A DNA stretch of 64,000 nucleotides from Candidatus Gallispira edinburgensis (GTDB lineage Bacteria; Bacillota; Clostridia; Lachnospirales; CAG-274). The notes beneath the pieces were generated by a model that was not told the DNA's origin, did not search any database, and worked only from the letters and a program-made list of their open reading frames with translations. The DNA lies in the NCBI GenBank assembly GCA_904395805.1, contig CAJFNV010000107.1:1-64000 (forward strand), written 5' to 3'. Of the stretch, positions 20,449 through 28,463 are shown in pieces. The translations under genes and the position numbers were made by a program. Position 1 is the stretch's first letter. The number at the start of each line of letters is the position of its first letter.

Positions 20449-20464
20449 TTTTGTTTTCCTTTCA

Positions 20465-21556
20465 TTATAAATAAAAACTTTTGATATTATTAAGTTTTGC
20501 TGACATATTCATAAGCATTAAATCAGCTATTGTAACCGCAGTCATTGCCTCAACAACAACAACTGCTCTTGGCACAACAATAGGGTCATGACGGCCTGTA
20601 ATTGTTATTTCTGTGTCCTCACCCTTGTTGTTTACGGTTTTCTGAGGCTGTGCTATTGAAGGGGTAGGCTTAAAGGCAACTCTGAAAATTAAATTGCTGC
20701 CGTCTGAAAAACCTCCCAGAACACCGCCTGAATGATTTGTTTCTTTTTTTACTTTTTCATCAGACATATAAAAGCTGTCGTTGTTATAAGAACCATAGCT
20801 TTCAGCAGCTTTAAAGCCGTCACCGAATTCTATGCCCTTTGCAGCGCCTATTGACATAACTGCCTTAGCAAGAGAGGAATCAAGTTTGTCAAATACAGGC
20901 TCTCCTATGCCGGGAGGCATACCTGTTACACTGCATTCAATTATTCCTCCCACGGAATCACAGTTTTTGATCGCCTCATCAAGAAGCTGTGATGCTTTTT
21001 CTGCTGATTTGTTATCTGGCATACAAAGAGGATTTTCAAAGCGTTCATTTAAATTGATCCTTTCAGCTTTGACATTTCCGATTGCCGTTGTATAAGCCGC
21101 AATATTTATACCAAGCTCTTTAAGTAGCTTTCTGGCAACAGCGCCTGCCGCAACTCTTGCTGATGTTTCTCTGCCTGAGGAGCGTCCGCCCCCTCTGTAA
21201 TCCCTTATACCATATTTTGACTCGAATCCGAAGTCAGCATGGCCCGGTCTGTAAACATCAGCTATTTTTGAATAGTCACGGGAACGCTGATCTTCGTTGA
21301 ATATAATTAATGATATAGGTGTACCTGTGGTCTTGCCCTCAAATACTCCCGACATTATCTGAACCTTGTCACCTTCCTGCCTTTTGGTGCCGTATTTGTT
21401 TGAGCCCGGCTTACGCCTGTCCATATCCTGCTGTATATCTTCTTCACTTAAAAGTAAGCCTGCGGGACAGCCGTCTATTACAACGCCCAGACCTCTGCCG
21501 TGGGATTCGCCCCAGGTAGTGATCTTAAAAATATTTCCGAAGGTTGAACCTGACAT
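20465..21556 (-). CDS. aroC: Chorismate synthase
   Basis: 363 residues. Family signatures include TWGESHGRGLGVVIDGCPAG at the N terminus, GIRDYRGGGRSSGRETSARV, and RHDP near the C terminus. It forms chorismate from EPSP in the shikimate pathway, using reduced FMN. ATG 21556 (MSGSTFGNIF) is spaced correctly from GAGGTG; the upstream GTG lies within that ribosome site. First gene of the group with lysA, divergent from ktrB. Confidence 0.95.
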   Translation of the reverse strand: MSGSTFGNIFKITTWGESHGRGLGVVIDGCPAGLLLSEEDIQQDMDRRKPGSNKYGTKRQEGDKVQIMSGVFEGKTTGTPISLIIFNEDQRSRDYSKIADVYRPGHADFGFESKYGIRDYRGGGRSSGRETSARVAAGAVARKLLKELGINIAAYTTAIGNVKAERINLNERFENPLCMPDNKSAEKASQLLDEAIKNCDSVGGIIECSVTGMPPGIGEPVFDKLDSSLAKAVMSIGAAKGIEFGDGFKAAESYGSYNNDSFYMSDEKVKKETNHSGGVLGGFSDGSNLIFRVAFKPTPSIAQPQKTVNNKGEDTEITITGRHDPIVVPRAVVVVEAMTAVTIADLMLMNMSAKLNNIKSFYL

Positions 21557-21709
21557 TTTTTTCACCTCTGGTTTTTATGTGGAACTATATCATATATAAT
21601 GTTGTATTTGTAAAGGTATCATATTTTATTAAAAAGTAGAAGTCACTTTTCATAACAAAAATTACAAAACCTTTATAAATTGTTCAAATGTTAATTTTAA
21701 TTTAAAGGA

Positions 21710-21737
21710 TTGACTTTAAACCTATATATGATATAAT
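21710..21737 (+). promoter_or_regulatory. Promoter of ktrB-ktrA
   Basis: TTGACT (21710-21715), 16 bases, TATAAT (21732-21737) in the 249-base divergent region between aroC and ktrB. I saw no ydaO/c-di-AMP riboswitch here. Confidence 0.6.
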
Positions 21738-21805
21738 TACATTAATTTTAACATTTTTTTTTGATATTTACAATAGTTTTTTGCAGACTGGAGGAGAAAT
21801 GTGAC

Positions 21806-23203
21806 GTGAAAAAAATTTTGAGTAAGCTTAATGCTACACAGATAATTATATACGGGTTTTTGACGACTATATTAATAGGTACGTTTTTGCTTGTGCTGCC
21901 CGTATCTTCTGCCAAAGGTGAATTCACAAATGTTATAGATGCACTCTTTACTTCAACATCTGCCGTTTGTGTTACGGGGCTTACTGTAGTTGTAACTGCC
22001 GATCACTGGTCATTGTTCGGTCAGCTTGTCATACTGGGGCTTATACAGATAGGCGGTCTGGGATTTATGTGTGTTGTGACAATGATATCAATAGTTCTTG
22101 GCAGAAAAATAACAATGAGAGAGAGAAATGTTATTCAGGAAGCCCATAATCTGAACAGACAAAGCGGTGTTGTAAGCTTTGCAAAATACATATTTAAAAT
22201 TACAATGGCTGTGGAGCTTACAGGCTCTGCTATACTTGCTCTCAGGTTTATTCCCGAATTCGGACTTATAGGCGGAATATACAGAGGAATATTCCACGGT
22301 ATTTCAGGATTCTGTAACGCAGGATTTGATATTATAGGAAGTACAAGTCTTGTTGAGTATTCAGGCGATGTTATTATTAATGTTGTTATCATGGCTCTTA
22401 TTGTAACAGGAGGTCTTGGTTTCCCTGTTCTTCAGGACATAATTGTAATGTTCAGAAATATATTTGTAAAAAAGTTTTCAGTCAGATATTCTTTGGGACA
22501 CCTTAATCTCCAGTCAAAAATTGCTTTGACTGCAACTGCAGTTTTAATTGTGACAGGTGCTTTGGGTATACTTGCTTTTGAATTTAATAACAAAGGTACT
22601 CTCGGTGATATGGGTATGGGTGAAAAGGTTATGGCTTCATTTTTCCAGTCTGTTACACTGAGAACTGCCGGATATTTTTCAATTGATCAGGGGTCACTTG
22701 AATATTCATCCAAACTTCTGGGAATTGTGCTTATGTTTATAGGCGGCTCTCCCGCAGGTACCGCAGGCGGTGCCAAAACTGTGACTATGGCTGTGATATT
22801 AGTATCTATGCTCTCTCTTGTAAGAGGAAGGGATGAAATAACTGCCTTTAAGAGAAGTATTGGTTTACATGTGCTCCAGAAATCACTTACTGTTGTTGTA
22901 ATGATGATGACTGTTGTTATCGGTTCAGTAATGATACTTTCATATACAGAAGCAGATCTTCTTGTGGCTAATGGAGGAAGGTTTGAAATTCTTGATATAT
23001 TTTATGAGGTGGTATCTGCTATTGGTACAGTGGGACTTACTGCAGGTATGACACCTGAGCTTTCCGATGTGGGAAAGGTTATAGTGTCCCTGTGTATGTA
23101 TATAGGAAGAGTAGGTCCTATATCCATTGCTGTGGCACTGACTGCAAAGAGGGCAGGCGACAGTTTGGTACGCTACCCTGAAGGTAATATTATAGTTGGT
23201 TAG
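21806..23203 (+). CDS. ktrB: Trk/Ktr-type potassium channel subunit
   Basis: 465 residues, eight to ten membrane helices. The four pore loops typical of TrkH/KtrB are visible: STSAVCVTGLT, FHGISGFCNAGFD, TLRTAGYF and SAIGTVGLTAGM, each with the selectivity glycine. Takes up K+ (possibly Na+-dependent) with the RCK protein encoded next. I chose GTG 21806: GGAGGAG precedes it by nine bases, and the only ATG nearby reads into a stop. Confidence 0.9.
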   Translation: MKKILSKLNATQIIIYGFLTTILIGTFLLVLPVSSAKGEFTNVIDALFTSTSAVCVTGLTVVVTADHWSLFGQLVILGLIQIGGLGFMCVVTMISIVLGRKITMRERNVIQEAHNLNRQSGVVSFAKYIFKITMAVELTGSAILALRFIPEFGLIGGIYRGIFHGISGFCNAGFDIIGSTSLVEYSGDVIINVVIMALIVTGGLGFPVLQDIIVMFRNIFVKKFSVRYSLGHLNLQSKIALTATAVLIVTGALGILAFEFNNKGTLGDMGMGEKVMASFFQSVTLRTAGYFSIDQGSLEYSSKLLGIVLMFIGGSPAGTAGGAKTVTMAVILVSMLSLVRGRDEITAFKRSIGLHVLQKSLTVVVMMMTVVIGSVMILSYTEADLLVANGGRFEILDIFYEVVSAIGTVGLTAGMTPELSDVGKVIVSLCMYIGRVGPISIAVALTAKRAGDSLVRYPEGNIIVG

Positions 23204-23216
23204 GAGGATTTGTTAA

Positions 23217-23867
23217 ATGAGAAAAAATAAGCAGTTTGCTGTTATCGGACTTGGAAGATTTGGTTCTGCTGTTACAAGGACATTGGCTGAAAACGGCTTT
23301 GATGTAATGTGCTGTGATAAGAATATGACTGTTGTAAAACAGATGGAGCCTTATGTGACAAAGGCTATTCAGGCTGATATTATGCAGGATGATGTTGCGG
23401 ATGCTCTGGGGCTTAACAATTTTGATGTTGTGATCGTTGCAATAGGTGACAGTCTTGAAGCCAGTGTAATGGCAACAATGTATGCCAAGGAAGCCGGAGT
23501 AAGAACAATAATTGCAAAGGCAAAGACGATATCCGAAAAGAAGATACTTGAAAAAATGGGTGCTGACAAGGTCGTTATGCCTGAGGTGGATATGGGAAGA
23601 AGACTTGCAATAAGTCTGACAACAACTAATGTGCTTGAATATATCAGCTTTTCCGAAAAATTTGCTATGGCTGAAATTGCTCCTCTTAAGAATTGGGTGG
23701 ACAAAACTCTTGCAGAGGCAAATATAAGAGCTGAATACGGCTTTAACGTAGTTGCTATAAAAGACGGTGACGATTTAATGGTTTCACCTGCGCCAAACAC
23801 ATTAATAAAGGAAAGACATATTCTTGTTATTATAGGTGAGAGCAAGCAGATTCAGAAATACAATTAG
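23217..23867 (+). CDS. ktrA: Ktr/Trk potassium uptake regulatory RCK protein
   Basis: 216 residues. RCK-N Rossmann motif GLGRFGSAVTRTLAENGFDV (about 9-28) with acidic D at strand 2, then an RCK-C domain (about 135-216). Such rings bind ATP/ADP and, in many Firmicutes, c-di-AMP, and gate KtrB. It lies 13 bases after ktrB with AGGAGG before its ATG. Confidence 0.92.
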   Translation: MRKNKQFAVIGLGRFGSAVTRTLAENGFDVMCCDKNMTVVKQMEPYVTKAIQADIMQDDVADALGLNNFDVVIVAIGDSLEASVMATMYAKEAGVRTIIAKAKTISEKKILEKMGADKVVMPEVDMGRRLAISLTTTNVLEYISFSEKFAMAEIAPLKNWVDKTLAEANIRAEYGFNVVAIKDGDDLMVSPAPNTLIKERHILVIIGESKQIQKYN

Positions 23868-23875
23868 GTGTTGAT

Positions 23876-24646
23876 ATGGAACATTATATAGACAGTGCTC
23901 ATAACAAAATTATAAAGGAAATAAATTCCCTTAAAAACAAAAGAGACAGGGAGAAAAAAGGTCTTTTTGTACTTGAAGGGGAAAGGCTTGTATCCGAAAT
24001 AAACAGTGAGTGGAATGTGAAATACATTGCCGTATCGGAAAGTTTTACAGGTAAGGCTGAGGCTGAAAGGGTATACAGAATAAAGGACAGCCTTTTTGAA
24101 AAAATCTCGGATACTGTAACTCCCCAGGGGATACTTGCCGTATGCGAGATCAGGGAATTTTCTGTGGAAGATATTGATTACAGCAATGATCCCTTTTTTG
24201 TGATCCTTGAAAATGTCACAGATCCGGGGAATATGGGAACTATAATAAGGACTGCTGATGCAGCAGGTGCTGACGGTATATTTGTGACGAAGGGTTGTGT
24301 TGATATATATAATCCAAAGGTCATAAGAGCAACAATGGGATCTGTTTTCCACCTGCCAATATACAGAAATGTTAATGGTACACAAGTTGTAAGAGAGCTT
24401 AAGAATAACGGTATTGTTACTCTCGGAGCCCATTTGAAGGGGGAAAAAACGCCCTATGAAATAAATATGACAAAGGGCTGTGCCGTAATAATAGGTAATG
24501 AGGCAAATGGCTTAAGTGACGAAATAAGCAGTGAAGCGGATCATCTTGTTAAAATCCCTATGCCCGGAAAGGCAGAAAGTATGAATGCGGGAATAGCCGC
24601 AGGAATTCTTATATATGAGGCTGTGCGTCAAAGGACAGGTGAATAA
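23876..24646 (+). CDS. SpoU/TrmH-type 2'-O RNA methyltransferase
   Basis: 256 residues with an N-terminal substrate-binding domain (about 1-95) and a SPOUT knot domain. Motifs NVTDPGNMGTIIRTADAAG, VIIGNEANGLS and IPMPGKAESMNAGIAAGI are characteristic. It probably methylates rRNA (RlmB-like or TsnR-like); exact site cannot be read from sequence. It starts 8 bases after ktrA, likely in the same transcript. Confidence 0.88.
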   Translation: MEHYIDSAHNKIIKEINSLKNKRDREKKGLFVLEGERLVSEINSEWNVKYIAVSESFTGKAEAERVYRIKDSLFEKISDTVTPQGILAVCEIREFSVEDIDYSNDPFFVILENVTDPGNMGTIIRTADAAGADGIFVTKGCVDIYNPKVIRATMGSVFHLPIYRNVNGTQVVRELKNNGIVTLGAHLKGEKTPYEINMTKGCAVIIGNEANGLSDEISSEADHLVKIPMPGKAESMNAGIAAGILIYEAVRQRTGE

Positions 24647-24647
24647 A

Positions 24648-25097
24648 ATGAAGAGAATAAGCTGGGATGAATATTTTATGAGTATGGCTGAGCTTGCAAG
24701 CAAAAGGTCTACATGCTTAAGACGTCAGGTAGGAGCTGTAATTGTAAAGGATAATCAGGTCCTTTCAACAGGCTATAACGGAGCACCTAAGGGGTTGCCG
24801 AACTGCTGTGACATTAATGAGTGCTTAAGGACTAAGCTTAAAATACCAAGCGGTGAAAGGCATGAGCTTTGCAGGGCTGTACATGCAGAAAACAATGCAA
24901 TTACACAATGTGCCGTAAATGGTGTAAGCTGTAAGGGCGGTACACTTTATGTAACTGCAAGCCCATGCATAATGTGTACAAAGCAGATCATTAATGCGGG
25001 GATCGTGAGGATCGTTGCAAAGGAAATGTACCCTGATGATATGGGCAAGGAAATGCTTGAAGAAAGCGGTATTGAGTTTGTGCTTTTTGATAAGTAA
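24648..25097 (+). CDS. Deoxycytidylate deaminase
   Basis: 149 residues. Zinc site HAENNA with the catalytic Glu and ASPCIMC with two Cys; an additional Cys/His-containing insertion (CCDINECLRTK...CRAVHAEN) fits dCMP deaminases of the ComEB/Dcd type. Produces dUMP for dTMP synthesis. ATG 24648 follows the methyltransferase stop by one base with AGGTGA upstream. Confidence 0.9.
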   Translation: MKRISWDEYFMSMAELASKRSTCLRRQVGAVIVKDNQVLSTGYNGAPKGLPNCCDINECLRTKLKIPSGERHELCRAVHAENNAITQCAVNGVSCKGGTLYVTASPCIMCTKQIINAGIVRIVAKEMYPDDMGKEMLEESGIEFVLFDK

Positions 25098-25111
25098 ATA
25101 ATTGGTTTGAA

Positions 25112-25150
25112 AATCCCTTGGCCGGTTTTGACCGGCTAAGGGATTTTTTT
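25112..25150. terminator. Strong intrinsic terminator after dCMP deaminase
   Basis: AATCCCTTGGCCGG pairs with CCGGCTAAGGGATT (one bulge/mismatch), followed by seven T on plus. The A-run before it makes it usable for nfo on minus. Confidence 0.85.
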
Positions 25151-25187
25151 CTTGATTAGAGTTAACAGAGTGCCGATAAATCAAAAT

Positions 25188-26030
25188 TTATATTTTATAA
25201 AGAGATTTTAAAAGCTTTATTTCCTCTCCGTGTCCCTTATCGTCTGTAGGTGTTTCAAGGTAAAAGGGAAGGTTACAAAGAGAAGGGTGATTTATTATGT
25301 TTTTAAATGCCTCAAGTCCTATATGTCCCTCTCCTATGAGGGCATGTCTGTCCTTATGGCTTCCTCTCTCGTTAAGGCTGTCATTAATGTGTACTGCTTT
25401 TAAATATTCAAGTCCTATAATTCTGTCAAACTCATTTAAAACGCCCTCAAGGTCATTTACTATGTCATAGCCGCTGTCCCATATGTGACAGGTATCAATA
25501 CACACGCCTATTTTATCTTTAAGTTCAACTTTATCGATTATTGCTCTTAATTCTTCAAATGTTCTGCCTGCTTCGCTTCCTTTGCCTGCCATTGTTTCAA
25601 GAAGAACTGTTGTATGCATATCTTTAAACATAGCCTTGTTAAGTCCTGCCGAGATCTGCTCAACTGCTGTGTCTATATTCTGTTTTAAGCGGCTACCCGG
25701 GTGGAAGTTATATAAATTTCCGGGGTAAAGTTCCATACGCTTTAAGTCATCTGTCATCATTTCAAGGGATATATTTCTTGTTTCTTCCTTTGCTGAACAC
25801 AAATTAAGTGTATATGGAGCGTGGACAAGAACCTGAGTAATATTATTTTGGGAAAGCATATTGCGGAATTCTTTTATCTCTTCGGGGTCTATAGCCTTGG
25901 CTTTAGCTCCCCTTGGGTTTCTTGAAAAAAACTGAAATGTATCTGATCCTATATTTACAGCATCTTTTACCATTTGAACATAGCCCTTTGCAACAGACAT
26001 ATGGGCGCCTATTTTTAAACCTGTATTCAT
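25188..26030 (-). CDS. nfo: Endonuclease IV (AP endonuclease)
   Basis: 280 residues. The zinc-ligand signatures VCIDTCHIWDSGYD, VHINDSLNERGSHKDRH and LVHAPYTLN identify Nfo, and the C-terminal ETP supplies a further ligand. It cuts at abasic sites in base-excision repair. ATG 26030 has AAAAGGAGG; the longer frame includes six unlikely residues. Downstream of tRNA-Ser but separated by its terminator. Confidence 0.93.
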   Translation of the reverse strand: MNTGLKIGAHMSVAKGYVQMVKDAVNIGSDTFQFFSRNPRGAKAKAIDPEEIKEFRNMLSQNNITQVLVHAPYTLNLCSAKEETRNISLEMMTDDLKRMELYPGNLYNFHPGSRLKQNIDTAVEQISAGLNKAMFKDMHTTVLLETMAGKGSEAGRTFEELRAIIDKVELKDKIGVCIDTCHIWDSGYDIVNDLEGVLNEFDRIIGLEYLKAVHINDSLNERGSHKDRHALIGEGHIGLEAFKNIINHPSLCNLPFYLETPTDDKGHGEEIKLLKSLYKI

Positions 26031-26050
26031 AATTGCCTCCTTTTGCATAT

Positions 26051-26080
26051 AAAAAAATCCTCAAGGAAAACCTTGAGGAT
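26051..26080 (-). terminator. Terminator of tRNA-Ser
   Basis: ATCCTCAAGG/CCTTGAGGAT around four bases, perfect 10 bp, with seven T on the minus strand. Confidence 0.85.
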
Positions 26081-26086
26081 TTGGAG

Positions 26087-26174
26087 CGGAGTAGGAGAGA
26101 TTTGAACTCTCGCGCCGCGCAAACGACCTACTCCCTTAGCAGGGGAGCCCCTTCAGCCACTTGGGTACTACTCC
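26087..26174 (-). tRNA. tRNA-Ser (GCU)
   Basis: 88 bases with a seven-base acceptor stem GGAGTAG/CTACTCC, a long variable arm typical of class II tRNAs, and an anticodon loop CTGCTAA giving GCU, which reads AGC/AGU. The T arm has GTTCAAATC. The 3' CCA is not encoded. The discriminator is G, as in bacterial tRNA-Ser. Confidence 0.93.
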
Positions 26175-26278
26175 ATAGCTGTATTGCGTTGTCACTCACA
26201 ACGCTTAATTAGTATATCACAGAAAAATGAAGGTGTCAAGACTTTTTTACAAAAATTGAAAGAAAATTATTACCGTAT

Positions 26279-26770
26279 TTATAAAAAATAAAAGAAAGTT
26301 ATTCCCGATACAATACTTATTGCCCAGCCTGCAAAAACATCAGCGGGATAATGTACTCCCGTTGCAACTCTTGAAAGTCCCGTAAAAAAAGCAAATACCA
26401 TAAAAACAGGTACAAGTGCAGGACATATCATAATGTAGCTTAATGATATGATCATTGAGCTGCAGGCATGATTGCTTGGAAAGGAACCGCTGTTCTTGTG
26501 ATCAACAAGTTTTGTAACATCTTCTCTGTTAAAAGGACGGGGCTTGTTTAAAAGCTTTCTAAGGGTTGTGTTGAATAAAAGGGTAAAGAAGGGAACAGCT
26601 ATTATTTTAGCTATTCCCTCACATCCATTGATCAACACTGCTATTATACCCAGGATATAAATAATTATAAATGCGGGCTTTGAAAATTCAGATACAAATA
26701 CTGCCAGCTTTTTTGCCTTGCTGTTATTTGCAGTGAAAAAGTATATTTTGTCAAAAAGCAGTTTATTCAT
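26279..26770 (-). CDS. PAP2-family membrane phosphatase
   Basis: 163 residues with five or six membrane segments. The three acid-phosphatase motifs are KLLNKPRP, FPSNHA (Asn in the usual Gly place) and SRVATGVHYPADV. Possible roles are undecaprenyl-diphosphate recycling (BcrC-like) or phosphatidylglycerophosphate dephosphorylation. Its ATG overlaps the dapF stop by eight bases (ATGAATAA), so translation is coupled. Confidence 0.85.
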   Translation of the reverse strand: MNKLLFDKIYFFTANNSKAKKLAVFVSEFSKPAFIIIYILGIIAVLINGCEGIAKIIAVPFFTLLFNTTLRKLLNKPRPFNREDVTKLVDHKNSGSFPSNHACSSMIISLSYIMICPALVPVFMVFAFFTGLSRVATGVHYPADVFAGWAISIVSGITFFYFL

Positions 26771-27635
26771 TCCATACTCCGTCAAATACAAATGTTGCGG
26801 GACCTGTCATATAAACGTGATTGTCCTTTTCGCTCCATTCAATTGTAAGTGTGCCGCCAAGAAGCTTTACATCAACAGGTACTCTTGGGCATTTTCCAAG
26901 TAAATTAGCTGCAACCACAGTTGCACATGTGCCTGTACCGCATGCCCATGTTTCTCCTGAGCCTCTTTCCCACACTCTCATGTTAAGATGAGTTTCGTCA
27001 ACAAATTCAACAAATTCCACATTTGTCTTTTTAGGAAATGCAGGATCTGTTTCAAGGGAAGGACCGTAATAGTCAACAGCGAAATCCTTTACTGGTGTGT
27101 CTATAAATGTAATTGCATGGGGATTGCCCATAGATACACATGTGAACACAAAATCCTTTCCCTGTGAGCTGAGCTTTAAATCCATAACAGCCTTAACACC
27201 CTGAACCTTTGAATCGGATACCTCACCGATTACAGGAACTTCATCAGGTGTCAGCACAGGCTCGCCCATATCAACTGTGAGAAGCTCTGCCTCTCCTTTT
27301 TCATTTGTATGAACTTCAATGACCTTTACACCTGCAAGGGTCTCAATTCTCAAAGGGTTTTTTCTTACTACATTTCTGTCATATACATAGCGTCCTACAC
27401 ATCTTACACCGTTTCCGCACATTTCAGCTTCTGAACCGTCGGCATTGAACATTCTCATTTTGCAGTCGTTTTCGGGACTGTCAGGAGGGCATATAAGTAT
27501 AAGACCGTCAGAGCCTATGCCAAAATGTCTGTCACTTACAGCCTGTGATACCTTTGACGGGTCATTTACCGTTTCTTCAAAGCAGTTTACATAAACATAG
27601 TCATTGCCGCAGCCGTGCATTTTTGTAAATTTCAT
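26763..27635 (-). CDS. dapF: Diaminopimelate epimerase
   Basis: 290 residues. The two active-site Cys lie in MCGNGVRCVGRY and ACGTGTCATVVAANLLG; MHGCGNDYV is the N-terminal signature. It converts LL- to meso-diaminopimelate for lysine and peptidoglycan. AGGAGAG precedes the ATG. Confidence 0.95.
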   Translation of the reverse strand: MKFTKMHGCGNDYVYVNCFEETVNDPSKVSQAVSDRHFGIGSDGLILICPPDSPENDCKMRMFNADGSEAEMCGNGVRCVGRYVYDRNVVRKNPLRIETLAGVKVIEVHTNEKGEAELLTVDMGEPVLTPDEVPVIGEVSDSKVQGVKAVMDLKLSSQGKDFVFTCVSMGNPHAITFIDTPVKDFAVDYYGPSLETDPAFPKKTNVEFVEFVDETHLNMRVWERGSGETWACGTGTCATVVAANLLGKCPRVPVDVKLLGGTLTIEWSEKDNHVYMTGPATFVFDGVWNE

Positions 27636-27720
27636 TGTTTCACTCTCCTGTTTTATCTCTTATATTTTGTTTCTTTCCTATAATATAACATAAAACAAAA
27701 GCCAATGCAAGGAAAAACAA

Positions 27721-28332
27721 TTATTGTATATTAATATTTGCATAGCCTTCAGGTACCTTTCCGTTAAATATTGTATTTACCAGCATAAGTTTTCTTTTAA
27801 TGCAGAGAGGCTTTGAAAACACCGGACTTACTACGGATACATTGCATTCTATATTGAGCCATATCTGATAAGATACCTGATTTACTCCCGCTGATGTAAG
27901 TGAGGTTTCATAGTCTGCTTTTGCATCCCCCATATAAGTTATATGTAAAGGTACGGAAAAGCCAAGTCTTGAAAACAGAGGGATACCGCTGAAAGCCCCC
28001 GATGGCAGTCTTATTTCCGTATTTGACAATTCATTCATATTTTCTGATATTTCTGCTGTAATTTTATTTGTAATGCTGTTTATGAGAAGTGAATTTATAT
28101 TAATGTGGCTTAAGTCGGTATTTGTGATCTCTTCCGTAAAGTCACTTGTTGTTATACCCATATCTTCAATAACCTTGTCTGCTGCGGAGCTTATTTCATT
28201 GTTTATTCTGGTGACTGCATACTTGCTGCACACATCTGTCATTATGGGTAAAATGAAGTGATTAAAGGAAATTATTAATAAAATTGTACAAAATAGCAGA
28301 AAAATACATAAAAATGTCAGCTTTTTTTTCAC
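27721..28332 (-). CDS. yunB: Sporulation protein YunB
   Basis: 203 residues, one N-terminal membrane segment (about 7-30), then an extracytoplasmic domain with the family pattern AVTRINNEISSAADKVI, RLPSGAFSGIPLFSRLG and VPLHITYMG. In Bacillus subtilis YunB is made under sigma E and helps spore formation. The start is GTG with GGAGGTGATTTT. Its presence is good evidence for a spore former. Confidence 0.88.
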   Translation of the reverse strand: MKKKLTFLCIFLLFCTILLIISFNHFILPIMTDVCSKYAVTRINNEISSAADKVIEDMGITTSDFTEEITNTDLSHININSLLINSITNKITAEISENMNELSNTEIRLPSGAFSGIPLFSRLGFSVPLHITYMGDAKADYETSLTSAGVNQVSYQIWLNIECNVSVVSPVFSKPLCIKRKLMLVNTIFNGKVPEGYANINIQ

Positions 28333-28370
28333 AAAATCACCTCCTTAATAATAAATTATGAAAATTTTTC

Positions 28371-28399
28371 TTTATATATGGCTTGAGATTTGATATAAT
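28371..28399 (+). promoter_or_regulatory. Probable PBP1A promoter with extended -10
   Basis: TTTATA (28371-28376), 17 bases, TATAAT (28394-28399) preceded by TGA, an extended -10. Confidence 0.45.
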
Positions 28400-28463
28400 A
28401 ATATGAAGGAAGGTATATAAATATATTTGGAAGATCATATAATAGTTTTAAGGAGGAAATACT

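Noticed and set aside
23369-23845. Minus-strand frame of 158 codons opposite ktrA
   Set aside because: Opposite a clear RCK protein; Ser/Ile-rich shadow translation with no family pattern.
23864-24433. Long minus-strand frame of 189 codons over the rRNA methyltransferase gene
   Set aside because: It lies wholly opposite a clear SpoU gene, has no ribosome site and has random composition; a shadow frame.
26051-26174. Use of the tRNA-Ser as a phage attachment site
   Set aside because: No integrase or phage gene adjoins the tRNA, and both flanks are ordinary host genes.
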